From positions 1,364,001 to 1,428,000 of the forward strand of contig NZ_JAROCF010000001.1 of assembly GCF_030433685.1 (NCBI RefSeq): 64,000 nt of DNA, written 5' to 3'. The DNA is from Leifsonia williamsii. Lineage in GTDB: Bacteria; Actinomycetota; Actinomycetes; Actinomycetales; Microbacteriaceae. The position numbers and the translations under genes were made by a program. Positions 16,208 through 24,389 of this stretch are shown here, one piece after another. Under the pieces are notes generated by a model. That model was not told the DNA's origin. It worked only from the letters and a program-made list of their open reading frames with translations, and made no database searches. The first letter of the stretch is position 1. Each line of letters opens with the position of its first letter.

Positions 16208-16543
16208 TCAGTGCTGCTCCCGCTCCAACTCCTGCACGTCCCAATAGACGCACGCCACGAGCGAGTGCGCGGGGCACGCCGGGGCGCCGTTGCCGTCGGG
16301 GGTCGCGATGCGGTCGAACTCGCCGCGCGCCTTCGCGAGGAGCCGCGCGAACTCGTCGTCCGTCACCACGCAGCGGTCGGCGGCGAGCCACTCGCGCAGC
16401 AGCGCCTCCACATCCTGGTGATAGACGCGGGCGTCGGCCCAGACGCGCTGCACGATGCCCGCGATCTGGTCCTCGCGCGGCGCCCCCTCCGCGCCGTCCA
16501 TCACCGGGAAGTGCGGCTCGGCCTTGCGGCCGCGCGCACTCAT
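16208..16543 (-). CDS. Hypothetical protein
   Basis: 111 aa from ATG 16543, which overlaps the GNAT stop (ATGA); the longer frame inside the GNAT gene is rejected. The sequence is acidic and mixed helical (EDQIAGIVQRVWADARVYHQ; DDEFARLLAKARGEFDRIA) and ends in an odd PAHSLVACVYWDVQELEREQ segment. No family is recognised. Its coupling makes it the last gene of the TetR/oxidoreductase/GNAT operon. A role with the acetyltransferase is possible but unsupported. Confidence 0.68.
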   Translation of the reverse strand: MSARGRKAEPHFPVMDGAEGAPREDQIAGIVQRVWADARVYHQDVEALLREWLAADRCVVTDDEFARLLAKARGEFDRIATPDGNGAPACPAHSLVACVYWDVQELEREQH

Positions 16544-16968
16544 CGCGAACTCCGCAGGCCGGGGAGGTCGCGGTCGACCAGGTCGTCGTAGGCGGGGTTG
16601 CGGTCGATGAAGGCGCGGACGATCGGGCACAGGATCGTGACCGTCACCCCGCGGTCGCGCACGTCGTCGAGGACGCGCCGGATCAGCTCCGTCGCGACGC
16701 CCTGTCCGCGGTACTCGGGGTAGACGGCCGCCGCGACCAGCACGAGCCGGTTCTCGTCGGCCGCCTCGAAGGTCAGGCCGCCGATCACCGTGTCGCCCGA
16801 GATGGCCTCGTAGGTGGCGGCCGGCTCGTTGCGCGCGACGAAGAACGTGATGGTGGGGGAGTGGTCGTCGTTCACCTCGTCGATGAGCACGACCTGGTCC
16901 TCGGTCAGGGTGCCGACGCCGTCGGGGTAGCCGGCCTCGTCGGGGTACTCGAAATCAGCGCTGGTCAT
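16540..16968 (-). CDS. GNAT-family N-acetyltransferase (NATD1/YidJ-like)
   Basis: 142 aa. The acetyl-CoA binding motif is VYPEYRGQGVATELIRRVLD (R/Q-x-x-G-x-G/A), followed by VTILCPIVRAFIDRNPAYDD, which matches the short GNAT branch with a CPFV/CPY-like strand and a terminal helix. Substrate unknown; these small enzymes may act on amines or proteins. AGGAGG lies eight bases before the ATG. It follows the oxidoreductase by 24 bases in the same operon. Confidence 0.88.
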   Translation of the reverse strand: MTSADFEYPDEAGYPDGVGTLTEDQVVLIDEVNDDHSPTITFFVARNEPAATYEAISGDTVIGGLTFEAADENRLVLVAAAVYPEYRGQGVATELIRRVLDDVRDRGVTVTILCPIVRAFIDRNPAYDDLVDRDLPGLRSSR

Positions 16969-16992
16969 GGTTCCTCCTCGTTTCGGATGGGT

Positions 16993-17910
16993 TCAGGGGC
17001 GGACGGCGATCACGGTCTTGCCCGCGCGCCGCCCGGTGGGGTTGAGCGCCGCGACGGCGTCGTCGAGCGGCGCGACCCGATCGATGTTGACGCGGAGACG
17101 GCCGTCGCGCACCCGCTGGACGATCTCGGTGAGTTGCGACGGCACGGACTCGACGACGAAGTCGACGGACAGGCCGTCGACGGGGTGCACGTCGCCGAGC
17201 CCGGTCACGGTGACGAGGGTGCCGCCGGGCCTGACGAGGCGGGCCGACTGCTCCTGGACGGAGCCGCCGATCACGTCGAACACCAGGTCGACGGCGCCCA
17301 CGTCGGCGAGGTCGTCGTGCTCGAGGTCGACGAACTCGTGCGCCCCGAAGTCGAGCGCCTTCTGCCGGTCGGCGGCGCGCCCGGTGCCGATGACGTACGC
17401 ACCGGCCTCCCGGGCCAGCTGGGTCACCATCGTTCCGACCGCTCCGGCGGCGCCGTGCGCCAGGACGGTCTGCCCCGAGCGGAGGCGCCCGTGCTGGAAC
17501 AGGCCCTGCCAGGCGGTCAGTCCCGAGATCGGGAGGGCGGCGCCGACGGTGAAGTCCACGTCTCCTGGCAGGGGGGCGAGGTTGCGCGACTCGACGGCCA
17601 CGTACTCGGCGAGGGTGCCGTCGCGGTGCCAGTCGGAGATGCCGAACACGCGCTGCCCGACGGTCAGGCCGGTCGTGCCGTAGCCGAGCGCCGTCACGAC
17701 GCCGGCGAGGTCGTGGCCGAGGATCGACGGCGACTTCGCGCGTCCGGCGCGATCCGCCCAGGTGGAGGGCCAGTCGATCTCGGTGGGCACGTACGCCGCG
17801 GCGTGAACCTCGACCAGTACGTCGTTGATCGCCGGTCTCGGCTCGGGGCGGTCCATCAGCCGCATCCCGGCAGCTCCCTCCGCCTGATCGGTCACCACGA
17901 CGGCCTTCAT
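16993..17910 (-). CDS. NADP-dependent quinone oxidoreductase-like MDR protein
   Basis: 305 aa, a zinc-free medium-chain dehydrogenase/reductase. GHDLAGVV, the GISDWHRDGTLAEYV segment and the coenzyme motif AHGAAGAVGTMV are visible; there is no structural-zinc cysteine cluster. Such enzymes reduce quinones or alpha,beta-unsaturated carbonyls with NADPH. GAGGAGG precedes the ATG. The region between it and the TetR gene upstream (17911-18039) holds the palindrome GGACTA-AA-TAGTCC, so it is probably the TetR target. It heads the oxidoreductase/GNAT/hypothetical unit. Confidence 0.9.
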   Translation of the reverse strand: MKAVVVTDQAEGAAGMRLMDRPEPRPAINDVLVEVHAAAYVPTEIDWPSTWADRAGRAKSPSILGHDLAGVVTALGYGTTGLTVGQRVFGISDWHRDGTLAEYVAVESRNLAPLPGDVDFTVGAALPISGLTAWQGLFQHGRLRSGQTVLAHGAAGAVGTMVTQLAREAGAYVIGTGRAADRQKALDFGAHEFVDLEHDDLADVGAVDLVFDVIGGSVQEQSARLVRPGGTLVTVTGLGDVHPVDGLSVDFVVESVPSQLTEIVQRVRDGRLRVNIDRVAPLDDAVAALNPTGRRAGKTVIAVRP

Positions 17911-18004
17911 CCGGCCACCTCCTCGTCTGGGACGGTCGCCTCGGCGGCCGCACGGGTCAAGATTCGACCGAACGGCCGAACGATGGCCATACTAGACACA
18001 AACA

Positions 18005-18018
18005 GGACTAAATAGTCC
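18005..18018. promoter_or_regulatory. Candidate TetR operator upstream of the MDR gene
   Basis: GGACTA-AA-TAGTCC is a perfect 6-2-6 inverted repeat about 95 bases before the oxidoreductase start, next to the weak AT-rich stretch ACTAGACACAAACAG that may hold its promoter. A single TetR-type dimer could bind it. The owner is presumably the regulator at 18040-18666. Confidence 0.6.
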
Positions 18019-18039
18019 AGTTTGCGGAGGGGATGATCG

Positions 18040-18666
18040 TCAGCGGGAGGCCAGGCTCTCCAGGTGGGTCAGCGCCATGTCGATCGACGTCGCCATGGGT
18101 GCGACATCGCGCGCCGTCTGGGCGAGCATGTACCCGCCCTGCAGCGCGGCGAGCAGGCCGGTCGCGAGGTCGTCGACGGGCGCGTCCGGCGGCAGGCCGC
18201 CGCGCTCCTGCAACCGGCGGATCGCCGCCGCCAGCAGCTCCCGCCACTCGGCGAAGAGGGCGAGCAGTCTCGTGCGCGCCACGTCGTCGTGGTCGGCCAC
18301 CTCGGAGGCGAACGAGCCGAGGGCGCATCCGTACGCGCCGTGCTGGAGCGCGTTGTTCTGCACCAGCGCGTCGCGCCAGCGGCGCAGGCCGGCGAGGGTG
18401 GACACGTCGCCGAGCGCCTCCCGCTCGCGCCGGATCACGCGCTCGCCCATCAGCTCGATGACGGCGCGCACGATCTCGTCCTTGGTGGCGAAGTGCCGGT
18501 ACAGCTGCGACTTGCTCGCGCCACTCGCGGCTAGCACGTCGTCGAGGGTCGTCGCCCCGACTCCACGCGTGTACATCAGTTCCGCAGCGGCGTTCACGAT
18601 CCGCTCCCGGGTCGCCGCGCCGCGCGCGGTCAGGCGCGTCGGGATCGGATCGGCGGCAACGGCCAT
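18040..18666 (-). CDS. TetR-family transcriptional regulator
   Basis: 208 aa. The helix-turn-helix reads RIVNAAAELMYTRGVGATTL and DDVLAASGASKSQLYRHFAT, matching the TetR subgroup whose operators control oxidoreductases (QacR/YxaF-like). A TACCAT box lies six bases before the ATG (18678-18673), suggesting a leaderless transcript, and the palindrome at 18699-18719 sits just upstream. The gene runs in the same direction as the MDR operon below it. The longer upstream frame overlaps the divergent TetR gene and is rejected. Confidence 0.9.
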   Translation of the reverse strand: MAVAADPIPTRLTARGAATRERIVNAAAELMYTRGVGATTLDDVLAASGASKSQLYRHFATKDEIVRAVIELMGERVIRREREALGDVSTLAGLRRWRDALVQNNALQHGAYGCALGSFASEVADHDDVARTRLLALFAEWRELLAAAIRRLQERGGLPPDAPVDDLATGLLAALQGGYMLAQTARDVAPMATSIDMALTHLESLASR

Positions 18667-18698
18667 GCCCTCATGGTACGTCGGGGCATCGATGAAAC

Positions 18699-18719
18699 GG
18701 AAGCGGAACCACCGCTTCC
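18699..18719. promoter_or_regulatory. Inverted repeat between two divergent TetR genes
   Basis: GGAAGCGG-N5-CCGCTTCC is a perfect 8-5-8 palindrome located 33 bases before one TetR start and 23 before the other. It overlaps the -35 area of both leaderless promoters. Which of the two regulators binds it cannot be told from sequence alone. Confidence 0.72.
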
Positions 18720-18741
18720 ACTTAAGGTGTAGGATCGCCGC

Positions 18742-19392
18742 ATGACGACCGCCATCCCGACCGAGCGCCGGCCGCGCGCCGATGCGGAGCGCAACCGGCG
18801 TCGCGTGCTCGACGCCGCCATGCGCGTCTTCGCCGAGCATGGTCCGTCGGCGACCCTGGGCGACGTCGCCCGCGCGGCGGGTGTCGGCATCGGCACGATC
18901 TACCGCAAGTTCCCGGACAAGCAGGCGCTGCTCGACGCGCTGTTCGAGGACAAGATCGACACGATCATGGGGATCGTCGAGGAGGCCGCGCTCCGCGACG
19001 ACCCGGGCGAGGCGTTCCGCGGCTACCTCCACGGCATGATCGAGCTGCACGCGCACGACCGCAGCCTTGCCACGGTGCTGTTCGGGCCCGAGCGCTACGA
19101 CCGCTTCCCGCCCGGCCTCCGTCACCGGCTCGGGAGCACCGCCGACCGGCTGATCGCCGACGCGGTGGCAGCGGGCGAGCTCCGGCCCGGCTTCACCCGC
19201 CAGGACACGATCGCGCTGGCCGTGATGGTGAGCACGATCTCCCTGGCCTCCCGCGACACCGGCCCCGAGCTGTGGCGCCGGTACGCCTCGATCGTCGTCG
19301 ACGGGACCCGGCCCTCCGCCGGATCCGCCCCGCTGGCGCCGGAGCCGCCGGACTTCCGCGCGATGACCGAGGCGCTCAGCCGCGTGCTCTGA
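18742..19392 (+). CDS. TetR-family transcriptional regulator
   Basis: 216 aa with a standard N-terminal domain: VLDAAMRVFAEHGPSATLGD followed by VARAAGVGIGTIYRKFPDKQ. The C-terminal part is SbtR-like. TAGGAT (18730-18735) stands six bases before the ATG, so the mRNA is probably leaderless. The MBL-like hydrolase gene follows after 29 bases on the same strand and is a likely co-transcribed target. The divergent TetR gene shares the intergenic palindrome. Confidence 0.92.
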   Translation: MTTAIPTERRPRADAERNRRRVLDAAMRVFAEHGPSATLGDVARAAGVGIGTIYRKFPDKQALLDALFEDKIDTIMGIVEEAALRDDPGEAFRGYLHGMIELHAHDRSLATVLFGPERYDRFPPGLRHRLGSTADRLIADAVAAGELRPGFTRQDTIALAVMVSTISLASRDTGPELWRRYASIVVDGTRPSAGSAPLAPEPPDFRAMTEALSRVL

Positions 19393-19421
19393 CAGCGCCG
19401 CCCCCACGATCGGAGAACCCC

Positions 19422-20090
19422 ATGACCTCCCACCCCTCGCTCGAGCAGCTGGCCGCCGGCCTTCACGCCACCACGCCGCCCGTCCCGCTGCCGTTCATGG
19501 CCGACGTCGAGCTGCGCGCGTTCGTGCTGGAGGCCGAGCAGGGGCCGGTCATCGTCTACAACCACCCCGGCATCGACGCGGCGGCCGACGGCATCCGCGA
19601 GCTCGGCACGCCCCAGCGCCTCCTCATCAACCACTGGCACGAAGGGATGCACGGCACACCGGCGCTCGACGTTCCGGCATTCGTGCACGAGCGCGACCGG
19701 CGGCCGACCGAGCGCTCCATGCGCGTCGACGGGGTGTTCAGCGGGAGGGAGCGCCTCGGCGACGACCTGGAGGTCATCCCGAGCCTCGCCCACACCGCGG
19801 GCACCGCCTTCTACCTCTGGGACAGCGGCGAGCACCGCTACCTCTTCCCCGGCGACTCCTTCTGGGTGCAGGACGGCGTCTGGCGGGCCGTGCTGCTCGG
19901 CGAGAGCGACCGCGCGGCGTTCCTCGACACGGTCGAGCTCATGCGCGACCTCGACTTCGACGCGCTCGTGCCGTGGCCCGCGCAGACCGGGCGGCCGGCG
20001 ATCGACTTCGTCACGCCGGAGCAGAAGGAGCAGCAGCTCGCGGCGCTGCGCGAGCGGCTCCTGGCGGGGGCGAGCGGGCCGACGGCCTGA
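19422..20090 (+). CDS. MBL-fold-like hydrolase, altered metal motif
   Basis: 222 aa from ATG 19422, preceded by CGGAGAA. The layout resembles a metallo-beta-lactamase-like fold. INHWHEGMHG stands where HxHxDH is expected, with Glu in place of the first Asp; IPSLAHTAGTAFYLW supplies a later His; and LFPGDSFW supplies the bridging Asp. The metal site is therefore plausible but not canonical. Substrate unknown. Position right after a TetR gene suggests an inducible detoxification or quorum-quenching-type hydrolase; this is inference. Bases 20091-20169 contain only short TGCTCAGG repeats. Confidence 0.68.
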   Translation: MTSHPSLEQLAAGLHATTPPVPLPFMADVELRAFVLEAEQGPVIVYNHPGIDAAADGIRELGTPQRLLINHWHEGMHGTPALDVPAFVHERDRRPTERSMRVDGVFSGRERLGDDLEVIPSLAHTAGTAFYLWDSGEHRYLFPGDSFWVQDGVWRAVLLGESDRAAFLDTVELMRDLDFDALVPWPAQTGRPAIDFVTPEQKEQQLAALRERLLAGASGPTA

Positions 20091-20169
20091 GCCGGTCGGC
20101 GACGGGCGCCGCGGTGCTCCAGCGCGGGCGGAGGACCGCGGGCGCCCTGGTGCGCTGGTGCTCAGGTGC

Positions 20170-21003
20170 TCAGGCGCTCAGGCTCCCGTCGGCGACCAGG
20201 TCGACCTCGTAGCTGCGGCCGGTGAGATAGGGGTGCGTCGTGATGACGCGCGGCACGGCGAGGCGCGGATCCTCGGCGAGCACGCGCCGCTCCGGGAGGG
20301 TGGAGGCGGTCGCGACGCGGTCGAACAGCAAGCGCTCCTCCTCGGGGTCGGCCGTGCCGGTGACGATGCCCCAGGCGTCGCTCGTCAGCGGCTCGAAGCC
20401 GGTGAGGGCGGCCAGATCGCGCAGGAGCGTCCAGCGCACGGTCCAGCGCCCGCGCAGCTCCGGCCCCGGGGCGTACCCGAACCGCTGCTGCTCCACCTCC
20501 GGCGCGCTCCAGGCCTGCGTCGCGTCGACGAAATCGGTCGGCGCGAGTCCGTAGCGGACGGTGTCGGCATCGGTGCGGGTCTATACGCCGTCCTGCGCGT
20601 GCTCACAGACCACGTGCGACTGCCAGTGCGACGGCTCCAGGTACCCGGCGAACCCGAAGCGGACCCGCGCCGGGATGCCGTGCTCACGCAGCACCGCGGC
20701 GAGGAGCACGGCGAACGTCCGGCAGTCCACCACGAGTCGCCGACCCGCAGGCCGGGTGCGCGACCAGGGGCCGTCCTCAAGCGCGGCGATCGCGGCCAGC
20801 ACGTGCCGGATCGGGCGGAGCTCGGTGCCGTCGTCCGCCCTGCCGGCACCTGCCACGAAGCCCTCCGCTCGCGAGTGGTGGACCAGCACATTCCCGATCA
20901 GCGGGACCAGCTCCTCCACGTCGACGGGAAGGCTCTGCAGCAGCCCGGCGTACGGGCCGGGGTCCGTGACGGCGGAGTGGAGGCGGTAGGCGGAGTCGAT
21001 CAC
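20170..21003 (-). pseudogene. Transglutaminase-like protein interrupted by an amber codon
   Basis: From GTG 21003 the frame encodes a transglutaminase-like core: RRLVVDCRTFAVLLAAVLRE contains the catalytic-type Cys, and SHWQSHVVCEHAQDGV contains the His region. A TAG at 20583-20581 then stops it. Without any frameshift, translation beyond continues TRTDADTVRYGLAPTDFVDA up to TGA at 20172-20170, as the C-terminal half of the same protein. A TGG or TAC to TAG change would explain it. The two halves are 140 and 137 codons. It follows the methyltransferase by 56 bases. Either a recent nonsense mutation or a base-call error. Confidence 0.75.
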
Positions 21004-21059
21004 GGCGAGACGGTAGCGCGAACCTCCGACAACCGGCGCGCCCGGGTCGTCGGCCCGGC

Positions 21060-21902
21060 TCAGAACGCGAACCGCAGCACGCCCAGGTCGCTGCGGTCGG
21101 CGAGGCGGGGGAGCGCGTTCATCATCCGGATGCCCGCACGCACCGAGCGCGGCATCCTCTCGACGTAGGCGGAGCGGCTGAGCATCGTCCGGTCGATCAG
21201 GCGGAGCCGCGGGTGCCAGGCCTCCGGCTCGCGGGGATCGTCGAACGCGGTCCCTCCCGCGGTGTCGATGCCGAGGTCGCGGATCGCTTTGACCCGCGGC
21301 ATGAGGGAGCGGGCCAGCGTCGTGTAGCCGTTCATCACCAGCTCGCCGTCGGGTACGCGGTCGACCAGGCGCTCCACCAGGCTGCGGGAGATGGCAGGCG
21401 GCAGGAACGGGAAGAAGCCGTCGGCCAGGGCGATCAGCGGACGGTCGGCGGGAATCTCCGACAACCAGTCGCCGGATGCCGCATCCGCCTCCACCTCGCG
21501 GTGGTCGGCCGCCACGCCGGGACGCCCGGGCAGGCGGCGGCGCAGCGCCATGATGTGCGGGAGGTCGAGGTCGAGCCACAGCACCCCGGCCGGCGGCGCG
21601 ACGCGCTGGGCCCGGTCGTCGAGGCCCGAGCCGAGGTCGAGCACGACGGCGTCGGGATGGGCCGCGAGGAACGCCCGGCACGCGTCGTCGATGAGGCGTC
21701 CGCGGGTCGCGACCGTGGCGGACTCCTTGCGCGGGAGGCCGAGGCCGTCCCAGTCGACGGCGAGGGAATCGACCACCGTCCGCGACCAGCGGTCGTCGAG
21801 GATGGGCGACGACCCGGCCGCGTCGCGCGCCCGGCCGAGGATGGGCAGCAGCGCCGAGCGCTCGACGGGCGAGAGGTCGGCCGGGAGGAGGAGGCGCGTC
21901 AT
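21060..21902 (-). CDS. Class I SAM-dependent methyltransferase, LCM/TcmP-like
   Basis: 280 aa. Motif I is AVVLDLGSGLDDRAQRV and is followed by VLWLDLDLPHIMALRRRLP, the pattern of the leucine carboxyl methyltransferase-like family that includes tetracenomycin O-methyltransferase TcmP. IALADGFFPFL is motif IV-like. The natural substrate cannot be named. ATG 21902 overlaps the stop of the TetR gene (ATGA), so the two are co-translated. The broken transglutaminase-like gene follows in the same unit. Confidence 0.87.
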   Translation of the reverse strand: MTRLLLPADLSPVERSALLPILGRARDAAGSSPILDDRWSRTVVDSLAVDWDGLGLPRKESATVATRGRLIDDACRAFLAAHPDAVVLDLGSGLDDRAQRVAPPAGVLWLDLDLPHIMALRRRLPGRPGVAADHREVEADAASGDWLSEIPADRPLIALADGFFPFLPPAISRSLVERLVDRVPDGELVMNGYTTLARSLMPRVKAIRDLGIDTAGGTAFDDPREPEAWHPRLRLIDRTMLSRSAYVERMPRSVRAGIRMMNALPRLADRSDLGVLRFAF

Positions 21903-22498
21903 CGCGCTTCTTGCTTCATCAGGGCGGCCGTCACGGCGTCGGCGATGAACCCGCGGTCCTCGCCGAGCATGGCCGCCACGAGCTCCAGAACGAGGTCGAG
22001 CCGTCGCGCCGGCCCCGGCCCCGCGCGGAGCCAGCCCTCCCGCGCCGCCCGCTCGAACCAGCCCGAGACGACGCCGGCAGCGTCGTCTCTTGCGGGCTCG
22101 TGGACGGCGCTGAAGGCCGTCCAGCCCGCAGCCCGCTCCCACGCGAGGATGCGCGCGGCGTCCGGGTGGTCGGTGAGGAAGCGGGCTGTCGCAGCGGCGA
22201 GTTCGCGCAGCATCGTCGCGAACCCGGCCCGGTCGGCCGGGTCGTCGCGCGAGGTGACGAGCTCGGCGCGCACCGCGACGGCCTCCTCGGCGACCTGGGC
22301 GATCACGGCCCGGTACAGCCCCTCCTTGTCGCCGAAGCGCTGGAAGAGCAGCGCCTTGTTGAAGCCGGAGGCCGCACTGATCCGGTCGATCCGCGCTCCC
22401 TCGAAGCCGTGCGCGGCGAACTCGGAGCGCGCCGCGGCGAGCAGGTGGGCGGTGGAGGCCGCCGCGTCGCGCGGGCGGGGCCGGGGTGTGGGGTCCAT
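21899..22498 (-). CDS. TetR-family transcriptional regulator
   Basis: 199 aa. The N-terminal domain reads LLAAARSEFAAHGFEGARID then RISAASGFNKALLFQRFGDK, a TetR HTH. The ligand domain is unassigned. GGAGCGCCC precedes the ATG. An 18-bp inverted repeat sits 17 bases upstream, consistent with autoregulation. It heads a unit with the LCM-type methyltransferase and the transglutaminase-like remnant. Confidence 0.9.
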   Translation of the reverse strand: MDPTPRPRPRDAAASTAHLLAAARSEFAAHGFEGARIDRISAASGFNKALLFQRFGDKEGLYRAVIAQVAEEAVAVRAELVTSRDDPADRAGFATMLRELAAATARFLTDHPDAARILAWERAAGWTAFSAVHEPARDDAAGVVSGWFERAAREGWLRAGPGPARRLDLVLELVAAMLGEDRGFIADAVTAALMKQEAR

Positions 22499-22514
22499 GG
22501 GCGCTCCGTTGTTG

Positions 22515-22532
22515 TAACTAACTGGATAGTTA
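22515..22532. promoter_or_regulatory. Candidate autoregulatory TetR operator
   Basis: TAACTA-N6-TAGTTA is a perfect 6-6-6 inverted repeat 17 bases upstream of the TetR start at 22498, overlapping its presumed promoter. The neighbouring ATAACTAT sequence could serve as a -10 box. Confidence 0.62.
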
Positions 22533-22567
22533 TATCACCGTTCAAAGTGCCGAGGGAAGAAGGCCGG

Positions 22568-23281
22568 TTACAGCATCCGCCGCAGCTCCCCCGCGTGCCC
22601 CCGCTCCAGGAGGTCGGCCACCTCGCGCGCGATGGCCTCTGGCTCGACGAGCGGGCCGGTGGCCTCGCGCTCGGCGGGCGACATCGCTGCGCGCTCAGCG
22701 CGGGCCCGGGCGAGGCCGATCCAGCCCGGGATCACGCCCGTCACCCTGACGTCGCGGCGGTCGCCGAGGGAGGTGGTGAACCGGTGCAGGCCGGCCTTGG
22801 CGGCGCCGTATTCGGGGGAGGCGTAGGGCGCGTCGCCGAGGCCGCCGCTCGATCCGATGTTCACCACCGCGCCGGAGGCCCTGGCGAGCTCCTCCCAGAG
22901 CAGTTGGGTGAGCAGCATCGGAGTGAGGAGGTTGAGGGTCACGCTCGCGTGCCAGGCGTCCGGCGCGGCCGCGGGATACTGCTCACCGGGGGCCTGACCG
23001 CCCGCGTTGTTCACCAGGCCGTCGAGGGGTGCTTGCCGGAGCGCGTCCTCCGCCGCGGCCTGGGCCCCGGCGAGCGATGAGAGGTCCGCGACGATGACGT
23101 GCGGCGGTGCGGCACCGCCCGGAAGCGCGGCGGCGGCGGCCGCGGCGGCAAGGGCCTCCCGGTCGCGGTCGACCAGGATCAGCCGTTGGCCACGGCGCGT
23201 CAGCTCCGCGGCGATGACGGCGCCAAGGCCGGCCGCGGCGCCCGTGATCACGGTGGCGGGAGGCGGTGCGGAGTCGCGCAT
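22568..23281 (-). CDS. Short-chain dehydrogenase/reductase (classical SDR)
   Basis: 237 aa. Cofactor motif TGAAAGLG (13-20), NNAG (~91-94), the catalytic serines in NIGSSGG, and YGAAK (Tyr/Lys) are all in place. The D in LILVDRD after strand 2 points to NAD(H). Substrate unknown. The gene stands alone; no clear promoter or ribosome-binding site was recognised in 23282-23341. Confidence 0.9.
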   Translation of the reverse strand: MRDSAPPPATVITGAAAGLGAVIAAELTRRGQRLILVDRDREALAAAAAAAALPGGAAPPHVIVADLSSLAGAQAAAEDALRQAPLDGLVNNAGGQAPGEQYPAAAPDAWHASVTLNLLTPMLLTQLLWEELARASGAVVNIGSSGGLGDAPYASPEYGAAKAGLHRFTTSLGDRRDVRVTGVIPGWIGLARARAERAAMSPAEREATGPLVEPEAIAREVADLLERGHAGELRRML

Positions 23282-23341
23282 GCGGTCATGCTGCGCGCGA
23301 CCACCGACACAACCGCCCTTCGCACCACCGGTCCGCGCCTC

Positions 23342-23806
23342 TCACCACCGATCCCCGCCGAACCACCCGTCACCGACCCCGCCGTCCCAGCTCGCCCAGA
23401 GCGCCGAGGTCCAGGCGATGTCTGCGATGGTGTCGAGCATCGTGTAGCCGACGATCGTGTCGACCACGGGGTCGCCCGCGCCGCCGAGGACGCGCCGGAT
23501 GGTTCCCGGGCGGCGCTTCTCGGAGCGGGCGGCGGCCTTCGCGAGGCTCTTCGGGCGGGCGTCCGCCGGGCTGTCGGCGGCGGTCGGCGCCTCGGCCGTG
23601 AACCGCTCGAACAGCAGGTCGAGCTGCTGCGGGGAGAGGCGCTCGAAGGCCTCGACGTGGACGCGCTCGATCGTCTTCGCGGAGGAGGAGGCCAGCATCC
23701 GCTCGTATTGCGCCACGGCCTCGGCGTCGGCCCTGGTCGTACCGGTCGGGGGCGGCGGGGTCTCGAGGTCGAGCCTCCGCCCGAAGATGCGGTCGACGAT
23801 GTTCAT
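23342..23806 (-). CDS. Hypothetical protein
   Basis: 154 aa; AGGAGG lies six bases before ATG 23806, supporting the start. The first part is helical (ADAEAVAQYERMLASSSAKT, VHVEAFERLSPQQLDLLFER), resembling helical linker proteins of actinobacteria. A basic middle (KSLAKAAARSEKRRPGTIRR) precedes a C-terminal half with GYTMLDTIADIAWTSALWAS and a Gly/Trp-rich end. No family is recognised. It may associate with membranes by the C-terminal helix. Confidence 0.7.
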   Translation of the reverse strand: MNIVDRIFGRRLDLETPPPPTGTTRADAEAVAQYERMLASSSAKTIERVHVEAFERLSPQQLDLLFERFTAEAPTAADSPADARPKSLAKAAARSEKRRPGTIRRVLGGAGDPVVDTIVGYTMLDTIADIAWTSALWASWDGGVGDGWFGGDRW

Positions 23807-23914
23807 GATGCTCCTCCTGCGATGGCGGTGGCGATAGCGGGTTCGGTGCGGCGGGAGGCGGGCCTGCGCCGATCACGATCAGATCGACGACGCGGGGGGA
23901 GGTGGAGGCGCCCA

Positions 23915-24358
23915 TCAGCGGCCCGGCGCCCGCGTCACGACCTGCTGGATGGTCCAGCTGTTGCCGTCCGGGTCGGAGAACGAGGCGTAGCTGCCGTAGC
24001 TGTCGGTCGCCGGGTGCGGGCCGGGCACGCGGTTGACGTCGCCCTCCCGGTGGAAGACGCCGTCCGCGTCGTGCCAGATCCCGCTGACGTCGACGCCGCG
24101 CTCGATCAGCTCGGCACGGGCGCCGGCCAGGTCGGAGGTGACCAGGTGGAGGCCGTGCGACGAGCCGGGGACCGCGCTGGTCAGCTCCTAGCCGAAGATC
24201 ACGGAGGCTTCGGAGCCCGGGGGCGTCACCTGCACCACCCGGAGGCCCTTGTCGGTGGAGAAGTCGGCGTCCAGGCGGAAGCCCGCCCGCTGGTAGAACT
24301 CCTTGGCCGCATCGACATCCGAGACGGGGATGACGGCGATCTCGAGCTTCAGTTCCAT
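23915..24358 (-). pseudogene. VOC (glyoxalase-like) protein interrupted by an amber codon
   Basis: ATG 24358 (AAAGGA upstream) opens a VOC domain: KLEIAVIPVSDVDAAKEFYQ, RAGFRLDADF, and VVQVTPPGSEASVIFG. TAG at 24190-24188 stops it after 56 codons. The same frame goes on ELTSAVPGSSHGLHLVTSDL to YGSYASFSDPDGNSWTIQQV and TGA 23917-23915, the second half of a standard ~147-residue VOC protein. No frameshift is needed, so a single nonsense change or base-call error explains it. The promoter region is nearly the same as that of the SRPBCC gene at 13.8 kb. Confidence 0.82.
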
Positions 24359-24389
24359 GTCCTCGATTCCTTTCGCGCCGGTGAGCGTC

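Noticed and set aside
20581..24190. Use of TAG as a sense codon
   Set aside because: TAG ends intact conserved genes in the window (1503-1505, 3685-3687, 13289-13291, 33185-33187), so general recoding is not supported.
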